Positions 1 to 8,426 of a stretch of 53,746 nucleotides of DNA are shown piece by piece (the first letter of the stretch is position 1; each line of letters opens with the position of its first letter). The position numbers and the translations under genes were made by a program. Location of the stretch: NCBI GenBank assembly GCA_024697625.1, contig JAILFJ010000092.1, positions 1-53,746 of the forward strand, read 5' to 3'. Under the pieces are notes generated by a model. That model was not told where the DNA came from and ran no database searches. It saw only the letters and a list, made by a program, of their open reading frames with translations. Source of the DNA: Oscillospiraceae bacterium. Its GTDB lineage: Bacteria > Bacillota > Clostridia > Oscillospirales > Oscillospiraceae.

Positions 1-35
1 CGTATTACACGCTCGGTTTCCGCATTGACTACCAT
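1..35 (-). CDS. 5' end of an unidentified gene, cut by the window edge
   Basis: An ATG at 35 on the minus strand follows an AGGAGG ribosome binding site (complement at 44-49) by eight bases. The frame is open to the window edge and reads MVVNAETERVI. Only eleven codons are visible, so no family can be named. The gene is preceded by dense inverted repeats (34-134), which suggests tight transcriptional or translational control. It diverges from the GLUG-repeat gene at 211. Confidence 0.45.
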   Translation of the reverse strand, partial: MVVNAETERVI

Positions 36-66
36 CAGCAGATCCTCCTATGAATGATCTGCTGAT
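34..66 (-). promoter_or_regulatory. RBS-containing hairpin at the start of the left-edge gene
   Basis: Perfect 11-bp inverted repeat, 34-44 and 56-66, with an 11-nt loop (45-55). On the minus-strand transcript the right arm carries the last part of the AGGAGG signal and runs into the start codon at 33-35. The structure could present or hide the ribosome binding site, or act at DNA level as an operator. The repeat is seen directly; its role is inferred. Confidence 0.5.
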
Positions 67-71
67 AGTAT

Positions 72-134
72 ATCATATTGTCACAAAATAATCCACTCTT
101 TTCGTTACAATATGATTAATTAATTTTGTGACAA
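72..134. promoter_or_regulatory. two overlapping inverted repeats between divergent genes
   Basis: Repeat A pairs 72-81 with 107-116 (10 bp, perfect). Repeat B pairs 78-89 with 123-134 (12 bp, perfect, TTGTCACAAAAT and its complement). The arms overlap at 78-81, so the two pairings exclude each other in RNA; in DNA they could be two binding sites for a dimeric regulator. A TATACT box for the minus-strand gene lies just inside, at about 64-69. The location suits control of the left-edge gene and perhaps of the gene at 211. Confidence 0.45.
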
Positions 135-210
135 ATCCTAAGCGGTTTTGTTTCTGTTGGCCTGTAGGAATCAATGTTTAAAGAGACTGTGACCGGAAGG
201 AGCTTCTCAA

Positions 211-2280
211 ATGAAAAGAATAAAAAAACTGTCTGTGATCGTATTGCTTGCAGCTATCATTCTGTCTCTTGCCGGATTCGGGCAGAGCAGTCATCCGTCA
301 GCTTCTGCGGAGACGCCCGGTGACGGCGTTCAGGTGGCTGAATCGGCGGGGAATCAGAAGTATATTGCTCCGGCTGAAGGTTTTGAGGGCGGTGACGGAA
401 CGAAGGAGCACCCGTATCAGATCTCTACTGCCGCCGAGCTTGCCTATTTGGTCGAACTCATCAACGGCGAATACAGTTCCGAGCGCATGGACTATCAGCA
501 AGCCCACTATATTCTGACAGCAGATATTGTCCTCAATGAACTGTCTGCAAATCAGGATATGGCTCAAGCCGCACCGGAATATAATTGGGTTCCCATAGGC
601 GTAAAGAGTGCGTTCAAGGGAACGTTCGACGGGAATCAGCACAGCATAAGCGGTCTGTATCTCTCCGCTGATGTCAGTGATTCCAACGCACACTATGGAG
701 AGGCCTACGGCCTGTTTGGAGAGAATCAGGGGACGATTCGAAATCTCTCCCTCACCCATTCCTGCCTTATCATTTCCGGATCAATCGCCCCTCTGGGCGG
801 TATTGCAGGCGATAATGCTCTTGAAGGCGCTCTGATTGAAAACTGCACGGTGGATGCGGTGCTTATTTGCCGCAATGGGAAGAGCGGCGGTCTGGTCGGC
901 TACAATAGCGGTTTGGTCAGCAACTGCCATTTTCTGGGCAGTATCCGTGAGCTTCAGGATAACGGAAATACGTACCTCGGCGGCATCGTCGGCTACAACA
1001 GCGGGGAGATTGCCGACTGCAGGAACGAGGGAATGGTAACAGCGCCTGATGGCAGCAGTTCCATCGGCGGAATCGCCGGCGGACACTTTGGCGGCGTCAT
1101 AACAGCCTGCTCGAATGTGGGCGAAATCGACGGCGGCCGTGAGGCCGGCGGCATCGTGGGCAGCATGTTCCTTAACGCCGGAGGCGGAGCATTGGAAGAC
1201 ACTGTCTGCGAGGTCAGCCACTGTGTCAATGAGGGAAGCGTCCGGACAAAGGCTGACGCAGCGGGCGGCATTGCGGGGGATGTCACGAACCACCACAGCA
1301 AATATTCCCTTCGGATCGCGGACTGCCAAAACAGCGGAACAATCATTTCCGGTAAACAGACCGGAGGCATTGCCGGTCTGACGACTGTGTTGGGTCCGGT
1401 AGCATGTTCAGGCTGTGAGAACCATGCCGATCTCACTGGCATGACGGTGTCAGGGATCCTTGCTTCTGTCTACTATCATTACGGTTCTCTCTCCGTTACG
1501 GACTGCAGCAACAGCGGAGAGCTGACGGCGAGCCTGTATGCGGGAGGAATCATCGCGGATAACGAAGTTTCGGGGCTGTATCTGGACACACATCCCTCTC
1601 TTGACATCGCAGTTGTCAACTGCAGCAACACGGGAAATGTGTCGACAGATAATTGCGGCGCCGGCGTGATCGGAGTTTTCGTCTGTCCGCTGGATCGTGT
1701 GACGTGCGAAAAAATCAATCTGACGCTGGAGAATAACCAGCATTCTGCGGACATCTATTGTAACCATTTCAATGCGTTTGCCGGGGGAATCGCCGCAAAC
1801 CTCGGAATCCCTTATGCATCAACAGTCATACGCGGCTGCAGCGCCGACGGATGCATTCGTTTTGAGGACATCCCGGCAGACAATGACACGATAGAAATGG
1901 AAACGGGCAGAATGGAATTTACACGAATGGCCGGTGGCATCGTCGGCCGGATCGGCACGGGGCTGTTTCTGAGCACCACCGGTGACAAAAAGTCTGCCGA
2001 AGCGATCAACAATCACGACGCAAACATCCGCTTCCTTGACTGCAGCAGCTCTGTTCGCTTTGAGGCTCCGGAGGAGAGCGCTTATACGTACAACATAGAC
2101 GGAACCCCGGTTTTCCGCAACCGTTTCGGTGGTATCGTCGGCTATTTCAGCGGAGCACAGGGCTATACCTTTGCTGCGGAGAATTGCCGCTATACAAACG
2201 CGGCGCGCGCACTGGGTGACGCGGAGCTTCCTGATCTGACAGCATATTCGGATATGCCTGATGCACCCGCTATTCGCTGA
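211..2280 (+). CDS. secreted GLUG-repeat protein
   Basis: Starts at ATG 211 after GGAAGGAG. The 689-residue product begins with a signal peptide (KRIKK, then a hydrophobic stretch to about residue 22, probable cleavage near ASA-ET at 31-34). The rest, from about residue 60, is built of short repeats with the core GGIVGYNSG or GGIAG followed by Cys or Asn-Cys. At least ten copies are visible, matching the GLUG motif known from bacterial surface and adhesin-like proteins. GLUG repeats are expected to stack as a beta-solenoid. No LPXTG signal, C-terminal membrane segment or catalytic domain is visible, so it may be released or bound non-covalently. Surface adhesion or interaction is a guess from the family. 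It converges with the AbiE pair. Confidence 0.75.
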   Translation: MKRIKKLSVIVLLAAIILSLAGFGQSSHPSASAETPGDGVQVAESAGNQKYIAPAEGFEGGDGTKEHPYQISTAAELAYLVELINGEYSSERMDYQQAHYILTADIVLNELSANQDMAQAAPEYNWVPIGVKSAFKGTFDGNQHSISGLYLSADVSDSNAHYGEAYGLFGENQGTIRNLSLTHSCLIISGSIAPLGGIAGDNALEGALIENCTVDAVLICRNGKSGGLVGYNSGLVSNCHFLGSIRELQDNGNTYLGGIVGYNSGEIADCRNEGMVTAPDGSSSIGGIAGGHFGGVITACSNVGEIDGGREAGGIVGSMFLNAGGGALEDTVCEVSHCVNEGSVRTKADAAGGIAGDVTNHHSKYSLRIADCQNSGTIISGKQTGGIAGLTTVLGPVACSGCENHADLTGMTVSGILASVYYHYGSLSVTDCSNSGELTASLYAGGIIADNEVSGLYLDTHPSLDIAVVNCSNTGNVSTDNCGAGVIGVFVCPLDRVTCEKINLTLENNQHSADIYCNHFNAFAGGIAANLGIPYASTVIRGCSADGCIRFEDIPADNDTIEMETGRMEFTRMAGGIVGRIGTGLFLSTTGDKKSAEAINNHDANIRFLDCSSSVRFEAPEESAYTYNIDGTPVFRNRFGGIVGYFSGAQGYTFAAENCRYTNAARALGDAELPDLTAYSDMPDAPAIR

Positions 2281-2337
2281 AAATTGCCTGTTTTCAAGGC
2301 TTTTCCGGGCAAAATGAAACGGACCTCCTGAAAATGC

Positions 2338-3345
2338 TCAGCAACTGCTAGGCAAATTGTTAAGCAAAAACTCAATCGTTTTAATAGAAAGTAGCATGCT
2401 ATCAAACTCCGGTTTCTCCCCGAAGATCATATTCTTCATGTGCTCGTAGTCGGTGCGGAGGGCGGGGAGGCATTCCTCCGGCGGCATGAGGCGCATGGTG
2501 CCGGGCTTGGCCAGTTCATAGTGAGCGGAGGCGGCGGGATAAAAGCGATCTTTGAAGGCCACCACCTGCCGGAGCAGCTCCAGGTCTTGGAATGCGGCCT
2601 CTTTCACCGGGCTCTGTGCCATGCACCACAGGTCGTAGTAATGCCGCGAGTAGCGAGGCGGGATCTTGCCATTAGTCCGGAAAGCCTCCTTATGGAGGAT
2701 GGTGACCTTTTCCCAGAACGTGCGCTCCGGCGATACGGTGCGGAGTGTGATGCCGGGCTGCTCAAACACCTGCGGATACTGCTCGGCAGCGAAAGGTGTG
2801 ATCGTGGCTTCCTGCGTCGGTGTCCATGCAGCCAGAGCCCCGATCTCCAGCCGGATGATCGGAAGAATAGCGCCCTCGGAGAACAGACGAGGGTATGCAA
2901 AGCAAACCGTCTGCGAATCGGTCGCGTCAATGGTGATCTGAAAATCATCTGTAAGCCGCTTGTGAAAGTCTGCCTCCAGATTTGGTACGAAATCTTCCGC
3001 AAGGAAAGTCTCCGTCCGGGCGTTGACGGCCTTGTTGTATTTGTCCTGCTGGTTTCTGCTGCGCTCTGCCCAAGGTTCATCCTTTTCACAGCCGACCAGC
3101 CGCCAATCCAGGATCAGGTCGATGTCTTCCGAAAAACGGCGGATCAAATCGAAGCATTTGGACAGGCTGGTGCCGCCCTTGAAGGCGAGATGCTTTTTCC
3201 ACGGCGAATCGTGGAACAGATAGTCCAGCGTCCAGCACACCCAAAAGTCTTTTTCGATCACTGCCTCTGGCAGTCGCTTTTCCCTGGCCGTAACGAGGAA
3301 CAGTTCCTCGCGCTCTGATCTACTCAAATTGGCAACACGCTTCAT
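2338..3345 (-). CDS. abiEii: AbiEii-like nucleotidyltransferase toxin
   Basis: 335 residues from ATG 3345, chosen because GGAGG lies nine bases upstream and the start overlaps the upstream stop (ATGA). Near residues 55-80 it has GGTSLSK followed by SEDIDL, the signature of the AbiEii/AbiGii nucleotidyltransferase fold (GG-T/S-x-x-x-K and the metal-binding D-x-D). In known type IV systems such toxins transfer nucleotides to RNA targets such as tRNA and cause growth arrest or abortive phage infection. The partner antitoxin lies directly upstream. Substrate and anti-phage role here are inferred. Confidence 0.88.
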   Translation of the reverse strand: MKRVANLSRSEREELFLVTAREKRLPEAVIEKDFWVCWTLDYLFHDSPWKKHLAFKGGTSLSKCFDLIRRFSEDIDLILDWRLVGCEKDEPWAERSRNQQDKYNKAVNARTETFLAEDFVPNLEADFHKRLTDDFQITIDATDSQTVCFAYPRLFSEGAILPIIRLEIGALAAWTPTQEATITPFAAEQYPQVFEQPGITLRTVSPERTFWEKVTILHKEAFRTNGKIPPRYSRHYYDLWCMAQSPVKEAAFQDLELLRQVVAFKDRFYPAASAHYELAKPGTMRLMPPEECLPALRTDYEHMKNMIFGEKPEFDSMLLSIKTIEFLLNNLPSSC

Positions 3346-3962
3346 GATTCTACACCTCCGCAAATTGCCTTGATCGCCTCATAGATCCACGCCGTGATAT
3401 AGCGGCTCTCCTGCAAAATTTGCCTTTTTTCTGTTGCGCTTAATTTTCGGGAAAGAAAAAAAATGGTTTGAGAATCAATGCTGTCCCTGCCAAGCGCGCG
3501 AAGAGCCTGAATCAAAAGCGCCGTGGGTTCCGACACGCTGTTGAGTTCATTTTTTCGGTCGGTATGCTTGAATTGAAATCGGATCCCGTCCGTCTCATAA
3601 GTCTTATATGGGCCATCACTGACATAAAGCCAAACAGCGGGAATCTGTGTAGACAGCCCCAGCATATTCAGCGCCGTATCGCCGCAGGGGACGATGGTCC
3701 AGCCATAGTTTCTCGCGATCGCCTTTGCAACAGCGTCCTCCCTCGGGGGGACGGGCCGGTTCAACAACTGACTGAAGCGTGGCTTCATGTAAACGCCGCG
3801 CTTCACTTTTTCAAGCGTTCCTTCTTCAAGAAGGCGACTCAAACACATGGCAATTTTGCGTGCTTCTCCTAGGTCGGAGAAATCCGCAGGGATAAAAATA
3901 TCGCCCGGCGCTGCATGTTCAATTCTCGTTCTGACTTGCTTCAGAATATCAGGACGGGACAT
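3342..3962 (-). CDS. abiEi: AbiEi-like antitoxin/transcriptional repressor (DUF6088 type)
   Basis: 206 residues from ATG 3962, preceded by GGGGTGAG; an in-frame ATG 23 codons upstream lies inside the promoter and is rejected. The first half reads as a winged-helix domain of the AbiEi kind (residues about 5-60, with LLEEGTLEKVKRGVY, the usual wing), followed by the antitoxin domain (VPCGDTALNMLGLSTQ). Family members repress their own operon by binding inverted repeats and neutralise the nucleotidyltransferase. Here the promoter lies in a perfect 14-bp inverted repeat, which fits. The 4-bp overlap with the toxin gene supports translational coupling. Confidence 0.85.
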   Translation of the reverse strand: MSRPDILKQVRTRIEHAAPGDIFIPADFSDLGEARKIAMCLSRLLEEGTLEKVKRGVYMKPRFSQLLNRPVPPREDAVAKAIARNYGWTIVPCGDTALNMLGLSTQIPAVWLYVSDGPYKTYETDGIRFQFKHTDRKNELNSVSEPTALLIQALRALGRDSIDSQTIFFLSRKLSATEKRQILQESRYITAWIYEAIKAICGGVES

Positions 3963-3972
3963 GTACTCACCC

Positions 3973-4016
3973 CATTTCGTTGTAAATAATATATAGTTTT
4001 TACAACGAAATGTCAA
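3973..4016 (-). promoter_or_regulatory. abiE promoter within a perfect 14-bp inverted repeat
   Basis: Minus-strand -35 TTGACA (4011-4016), 17-bp spacer, -10 TATATT (3988-3993). The inverted repeat pairs 3973-3986 with 3999-4012 (arm CATTTCGTTGTAAA, 12-bp spacer). The -10 box sits in the spacer between the arms, and the upstream arm overlaps the end of the -35 box. Binding by the AbiEi repressor would therefore block RNA polymerase. The sequence elements are direct; the repressor's identity is inferred from the family. Confidence 0.8.
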
Positions 4017-4017
4017 G

Positions 4018-4143
4018 TTATTCTCTTTCATCCAGCGGGCAGTAATCCGTGAACTGCTTCAGACAGTCCTCGATATCGCCCTTGAGGATCAGGTCGGCAC
4101 AGTTGACAGGATCGTGATAGGCGCAGGAAATCAGTCTTTTCAT
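4018..4143 (-). CDS. 41-residue hypothetical protein upstream of the AbiE pair
   Basis: Start ATG 4143 follows GGAGG by eight bases. The product is 41 residues with four cysteines (ISCAYHDPVNCADL ... EDCLKQF ... DYCPLDERE) and no membrane segment. Its stop lies two bases before the -35 box of the abiE promoter, so it is transcribed into or just ahead of the toxin-antitoxin operon. No family recognised. The good ribosome binding site argues for real translation; the spaced cysteines could bind metal, which is speculative. Confidence 0.5.
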   Translation of the reverse strand: MKRLISCAYHDPVNCADLILKGDIEDCLKQFTDYCPLDERE

Positions 4144-4241
4144 AGTCAAATCCTCCATATCATTTTGTTTTCTTCTTTCGCGGCCCTCTTGGTTTGGACT
4201 CTGGCCGGCGGAGTGCACCGTTGGAGAATTTTTTATTCCTG

Positions 4242-4297
4242 TAAAAAACACAAAATCCGAACCCGTCTCCCATAGGGAAGATATGGTTCGGATTTTG
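4242..4297 (-). terminator. intrinsic terminator after tRNA-Leu
   Basis: Perfect 13-bp inverted repeat (4251-4263 with 4285-4297) followed on the minus strand by a T-rich tract ending in six T (complement at 4243-4248). It lies just downstream of the tRNA. Confidence 0.8.
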
Positions 4298-4303
4298 TTG
4301 GTC

Positions 4304-4390
4304 TGGTGCCGGTGGTGGGACTCGAACCCACACGGGGGATTAGCCCAACGGATTTTGAGTCCGTCACGTCTACCATTCCATCACGCCGGC
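4304..4390 (-). tRNA. tRNA-Leu (anticodon CAA)
   Basis: 87 nt including an encoded CCA (complement 4304-4306). The anticodon stem ACGGA/TCCGT encloses loop CTCAAAA, giving anticodon CAA, which reads the UUG codon. The T arm carries GGTTCGAGTCC and there is a long class II variable arm (TGGGCTAATCCCCCGTG), as expected for Leu. The acceptor stem GCCGGCG / CACCGGC has one C-A mismatch at the sixth pair; otherwise the cloverleaf is regular. A terminator follows. Confidence 0.93.
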
Positions 4391-4431
4391 AAGTGCACAC
4401 AGTATAATACAGCTTGATTTAGAATGCAAGC

Positions 4432-4475
4432 AAAAAATCACAGCAGTCCGGAGCATGCGCTCCCTTCCGCTGTGA
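4432..4475 (-). terminator. terminator of the hrcA-dnaJ operon
   Basis: Minus-strand stem TCACAGC/GCTGTGA (4469-4475 with 4438-4444) with an inner GGAGC stem, followed by six T. A second hairpin (TCCGCCG...CGGCGGA, 4485-4503) lies between it and the dnaJ stop. Confidence 0.75.
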
Positions 4476-4506
4476 CTGTTCTGCTCCGCCGGTCTCCGGC
4501 GGAATT

Positions 4507-5643
4507 TTACTTTTTCTTCTTTCCGAAGATCCCGCTGCCTTTTCCGAGATCCTGCTCCCCCATCGTCGCTGCGTATTCCCGCAGTGCTTCCTTCTGGTGC
4601 GAGTTCAGGTTCTTCGGTACCGCGATGTTCACCGAGACGAACTGATCGCCGCGCCCTGAGCCGCGCAGGTACGGGATGCCCTTCCCGCGGAGCCGGAAGA
4701 CCGCTCCGGGCTGGGTACCCTCCGGGATCGTGAGTTTCACTTTTCCGTCCAGTGTCGGGACTTCCACTTCGGCGCCCAGCACAGCCTGGGCAAAGCTGAT
4801 CTCCTGCTCCATCAGCACGGAGGTTCCGTCACGCTCAAAGATTGCATGCGGACGTACAATCACGCTGATCAGCAGGTCGCCCGCCGGTCCGCCGTTGACG
4901 CCGGCATTACCGAAGCCCTGACGGGATATGGTCTGGCCGTCGTCGATGCCGGCAGGTACTTTGACCGTCATCTTTTTTGCGCGGCGTACGCTGCCCATGC
5001 CGCGGCAGGTCTTGCAGGGCTGATGGATAATCTTGCCGGTTCCGCGGCACTTGGAGCACGGAGAACTCGTCTGCGCCATGCCGAACGGGGTCCTCTGGGT
5101 CGTTCTGACCGAACCGGTGCCTTTGCAGTCCGGGCAGATCTCCGGTGTCGTTCCGGGCGCGCATCCGGTTCCGTTGCAGTCCGTACAGGCCTCTACCCTT
5201 GGGACGCTCAGCTCCTTTTCACATCCGAAAGCCGCTTCCTCGAAGCTGATATTCAGCTGAGCCCGGATATTGTCACCGCGGCGCGGTGCATTCGGGTTGC
5301 GCGTCTGTGAACCGCCTCCGAAGCCGAAAATATCTCCGAAGCTCGAAAAGATATCGCTGAAGTCACCGAAGCCCCCTCCGAATCCGCCGCCGAATCCGCC
5401 GTAGCCGGCGTTCGGGTCAAAGGCCGCATGACCGAACTGATCATACTTTTTGCGCTTCTCCTCGTCGGACAGCACCTCATAGGCCTCATTGGCCTCCTTG
5501 AATCTCTCCTCGCAGGCTTTGTCCCCGGGGTGCAGGTCGGGATGGTTCTCTTTGGTCACCTTCCGGTATGCTTTTTTGATCTCATCGGCTGTGGCGTCCT
5601 TTTTGACGCCCAGCACCTCATAGTAGTCTCTTTTTTCCGCCAT
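4507..5643 (-). CDS. dnaJ: chaperone protein DnaJ (Hsp40)
   Basis: 378 residues, normal length. J domain at residues 1-70 with the HPD motif (ENHPDLHPG) that stimulates the DnaK ATPase; Gly/Phe-rich linker at about 75-115; zinc-binding region at about 145-225 with all four CxxCxGxG repeats (CTDCNGTG, CPDCKGTG, CSKCRGTG, CKTCRGMG); then the C-terminal substrate-binding beta domains. It delivers unfolded clients to DnaK in the cytoplasm. It is the last gene of the heat-shock operon, separated from dnaK by 96 bp that carry a hairpin. Confidence 0.98.
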   Translation of the reverse strand: MAEKRDYYEVLGVKKDATADEIKKAYRKVTKENHPDLHPGDKACEERFKEANEAYEVLSDEEKRKKYDQFGHAAFDPNAGYGGFGGGFGGGFGDFSDIFSSFGDIFGFGGGSQTRNPNAPRRGDNIRAQLNISFEEAAFGCEKELSVPRVEACTDCNGTGCAPGTTPEICPDCKGTGSVRTTQRTPFGMAQTSSPCSKCRGTGKIIHQPCKTCRGMGSVRRAKKMTVKVPAGIDDGQTISRQGFGNAGVNGGPAGDLLISVIVRPHAIFERDGTSVLMEQEISFAQAVLGAEVEVPTLDGKVKLTIPEGTQPGAVFRLRGKGIPYLRGSGRGDQFVSVNIAVPKNLNSHQKEALREYAATMGEQDLGKGSGIFGKKKK

Positions 5644-5664
5644 GCGTTTCTCCCTTTTTACACA

Positions 5665-5698
5665 CCAAGGAGGCGAGGAGTTTTCCCCGCCTCTTTGG
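5665..5698 (-). other. hairpin between dnaK and dnaJ
   Basis: Arms at 5665-5675 and 5688-5698 pair over about ten bases with one mismatch. No T tract follows directly, so it reads as an RNA processing or attenuation element rather than a full terminator. It could set the dnaK:dnaJ ratio. Confidence 0.5.
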
Positions 5699-5739
5699 TT
5701 CTATCTGCCGGAGTCTGTGTGAAAGTGGGGTCGGCAGTC

Positions 5740-7584
5740 TTACTGCTTGTCGTCGTCGACGACCGTGTAATCCGCGTCGTAGTAATCCTGTCCGTTCGGA
5801 GCCGTTCCCTGCGGGCCGCCGGCCTGAGAGGGATCAAAGCCCTGTGCTCCGCCTGCCTGCTGATAGAGCTTCTCAGACATCTTGTAGAAGACCTGAGTCA
5901 GTTCCTCTGTCGCAGACTTGATCGCCGCGCTGTCAGTGCCGGTCAGGGCCTGCTTCAGCGCCGCCAGCTTGCTCTCAGCCTCCGCCTTGTCCGCGGGATC
6001 CAGCTTGTCGCCAAGCTCGGACATCGTCTTCTCGGTCTGATAGGCCATCTGGTCGCCCTGGTTGCGGATCTCGACCTCTTCCTTGCGCTTGGCGTCCTCG
6101 GCAGCGTACATCTCCGCTTCCTTGACAGCCTTGTCGATGTCCTCCTTGGACATGTTGGACGATGCCGTGATGGTGATATGCTGCTCCTTGCCGGTGCCGA
6201 GATCCTTGGCCGAGACGTTTACGATGCCGTTTGCGTCGATGTCAAAGGTAACCTCGATCTGAGGCACACCGCGGCGCGCCGGGGCGATACCGTCAAGGTT
6301 GAAGCGTCCGAGGCTCTTGTTGTAGGCCGCCATCTCGCGCTCGCCCTGCAGGACGTTGACCTCAACGGAGGTCTGGTTGTCCGCGGCGGTGGAGAAGACC
6401 TGGCTCTTGCGGGTCGGGATGGAGGTGTTGCGCTCGATCAGTCTGGTGCAGACGCCGCCGAGGGTCTCGATGCCGAGGGACAGCGGGGTAACGTCGACCA
6501 GAACGATGCCTTCCTTATCGCCGGAGAGTACGCCGCCCTGGATGGCCGCGCCGATCGCGACGCATTCGTCGGGGTTGATGCCCTTGAAGCCTTCCTTGCC
6601 GATCAGGGACTTGACCATGTCCTGCACAGCCGGGATACGGGTGGAACCGCCGACCAGCAGAACCTTGCTGATGTCGCTGGGCTGCAGTCCGGAGTCGGAG
6701 AGCGCCTGCTTCACGGGGCCGGTGGTCTTCTCGACCAGGTGATGGGTCAGTTCGTTGAACTTGGCGCGGGTCAGAGTGACGTCAAGGTGCTTCGGGCCGG
6801 TGGCATCCGCCGTGATGTACGGCAGATTGACGTTCGAGGTCGTGACGCCGGAGAGCTCGATCTTCGCCTTCTCGGCAGCTTCGCGCAGACGCTGCATGGC
6901 AACCTTGTCTGTCGAGAGGTCGATTCCCTCGGTCTTCTTGAACTCGTCAACCAGGTACTTGGTGATGCAGGCGTCGAAGTCGTCGCCGCCGAGGCGGTTG
7001 TTGCCTGCCGTAGCCAGAACGTCGATGACGCCGTCGCCGATCTCCAGAACAGAGACATCGAAGGTGCCGCCGCCCAGGTCATAGACCATGATGCGCTGCT
7101 CCTGTTCCTTATCCACGCCGTAGGCGAGGGCTGCAGCAGTCGGCTCGTTGATGATACGCTTGACGTCCAGGCCTGCGATCTTGCCGGCGTCCTTGGTCGC
7201 CTGGCGCTGTGCATCCGTGAAGTAGGCCGGGACCGTGATGACGGCCTCGGTCACCGTCTGGCCCAGATAGGCCTCGGCATCCGCCTTCAGCTTCTGCAGC
7301 ACCATTGCCGAAATCTCCTGAGGCGTGTAGGCCTTGCTGTCGATGGTCACCTTATAATTGGAACCCATCTCGCGCTTGATGGAGGAGATGGTGCGGTCAG
7401 GATTGGTGACAGCCTGACGCTTTGCAACCTGGCCTACCATACGCTCGCCGGTCTTGGCAAAAGCCACGACGGACGGTGTGGTACGGGCGCCTTCTGCGTT
7501 TGCGATGACGACGGGCTCGCCGCCTTCAAGCACGGCAACGCAGCTGTTGGTAGTTCCAAGATCAATACCGATAATCTTACCCAT
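5740..7584 (-). CDS. dnaK: molecular chaperone DnaK (Hsp70)
   Basis: 614 residues from ATG 7584 after AGGAGG. The N-terminal ATPase domain (1-about 360) starts [17 protein letters not shown] and contains the phosphate-binding [12 protein letters not shown] and the adenosine-binding [13 protein letters not shown]. The substrate-binding domain follows ([14 protein letters not shown] at the linker), then the helical lid and an acidic tail ([10 protein letters not shown]). It works with DnaJ and GrpE encoded in the same operon to fold and disaggregate proteins. Slightly shorter than Escherichia coli DnaK, as usual for Gram-positive homologues. Confidence 0.99.
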   Translation of the reverse strand: MGKIIGIDLGTTNSCVAVLEGGEPVVIANAEGARTTPSVVAFAKTGERMVGQVAKRQAVTNPDRTISSIKREMGSNYKVTIDSKAYTPQEISAMVLQKLKADAEAYLGQTVTEAVITVPAYFTDAQRQATKDAGKIAGLDVKRIINEPTAAALAYGVDKEQEQRIMVYDLGGGTFDVSVLEIGDGVIDVLATAGNNRLGGDDFDACITKYLVDEFKKTEGIDLSTDKVAMQRLREAAEKAKIELSGVTTSNVNLPYITADATGPKHLDVTLTRAKFNELTHHLVEKTTGPVKQALSDSGLQPSDISKVLLVGGSTRIPAVQDMVKSLIGKEGFKGINPDECVAIGAAIQGGVLSGDKEGIVLVDVTPLSLGIETLGGVCTRLIERNTSIPTRKSQVFSTAADNQTSVEVNVLQGEREMAAYNKSLGRFNLDGIAPARRGVPQIEVTFDIDANGIVNVSAKDLGTGKEQHITITASSNMSKEDIDKAVKEAEMYAAEDAKRKEEVEIRNQGDQMAYQTEKTMSELGDKLDPADKAEAESKLAALKQALTGTDSAAIKSATEELTQVFYKMSEKLYQQAGGAQGFDPSQAGGPQGTAPNGQDYYDADYTVVDDDKQ

Positions 7585-7645
7585 TGTGATAATCCTCCTG
7601 TATGAAAAGATAAGTTTTTACAAATTGAATAGAATTGATATATAT

Positions 7646-7667
7646 AAACCGGACCGTTCTCCGGATT
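7646..7667 (-). other. hairpin in the grpE-dnaK spacer
   Basis: An 8-bp stem with one mismatch (7646-7653 with 7660-7667) lies in the 122-bp gap between grpE and dnaK, flanked by AT-rich DNA. It may be an RNA processing site in the heat-shock transcript. No second CIRCE element is visible in this gap. Confidence 0.35.
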
Positions 7668-7706
7668 ATATCTGGCTTGCTATGCCTCCCGCTCCTGCGG
7701 CAGATT

Positions 7707-8414
7707 TCAGTTGGCCACCTTGACCATGGCAAACCGGATCACCTTGTCGCCGAGCCTGAAGCCCTTCTGGAAGACCTCGACGATCTCGTTCTCGCCCTTC
7801 TCTTCGTCGTCCACATGCATCACCGCGTTGTGCATCGTCGGGTCGAATTTCTCTCCCAGGCACTCGATCGGTGTGACTCCGAGCTTTTCCAGTGTCGTGC
7901 AGAACTGATTCATGATCATCTCGACACCCTTGCGGTAGGCCTCATCCTCCGTTCCCTGTTTCAGGGCTCTTTCGAGGTTGTCGTATACCGGAAGGAACTG
8001 CGTGACGGTGTTTCCCTTGATGTCTCCGTACAGGCTGTCCTTCTCCTTCTGGCTGCGCTTGCGGAAGTTGTCGTACTCCGCGCAGATCCTCAGATACCGG
8101 TCGTTCAGCGCTGCTTTTTCCTCTTCGAGGGCCGCGATCTTTTCCTCTTCCTTCGAGAGTTTCTTTTCCTTGCGCTTTTCTTCTCTTTTGGCCTTCCAGC
8201 CTTTTGGCTCTTCGGCCTTTTTCTCTGTTTCCGCCTTTGCTTCCTTGTTTTCCGCCGTCTCCTCTGTCACGGATTCCTGCGGCTTCTCACCGCCTGCCGT
8301 GCTCTCTTCGGTTTCTCCGGCCCCGGCTGTTTCTGTCTCCGTATCGGCCGCTTTCTCCTTCGGAGTTTCCACAGGGGTCTCCTCCAGGATTTCTTCCTTC
8401 ACTTCTTCGTCCAT
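7707..8414 (-). CDS. grpE: nucleotide exchange factor GrpE
   Basis: 235 residues. The first 100 or so are low complexity, very rich in Glu, Lys, Thr and Ala. The conserved part begins with a long coiled coil (about 105-150, EKIAALEEEKAALNDRYLRICAEYDNFRKR) and ends with the beta domain (FDPTMHNAVMHVDDEEKGENEIVEVFQKGFRLGDKVIR). GrpE dimers release ADP from DnaK. The charged N-terminal extension is longer than in many relatives. The gene starts 12 bp after hrcA and lies in the same operon. Confidence 0.96.
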   Translation of the reverse strand: MDEEVKEEILEETPVETPKEKAADTETETAGAGETEESTAGGEKPQESVTEETAENKEAKAETEKKAEEPKGWKAKREEKRKEKKLSKEEEKIAALEEEKAALNDRYLRICAEYDNFRKRSQKEKDSLYGDIKGNTVTQFLPVYDNLERALKQGTEDEAYRKGVEMIMNQFCTTLEKLGVTPIECLGEKFDPTMHNAVMHVDDEEKGENEIVEVFQKGFRLGDKVIRFAMVKVAN

Positions 8415-8426
8415 TCTCTTCTATCC

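Noticed and set aside
5428..7605. Plus-strand open frame of 725 codons antisense to dnaJ-dnaK
   Set aside because: It is the mirror of highly biased dnaK codons: Leu/Val/Gly/Asp-rich, no recognisable domain, no ribosome binding site.
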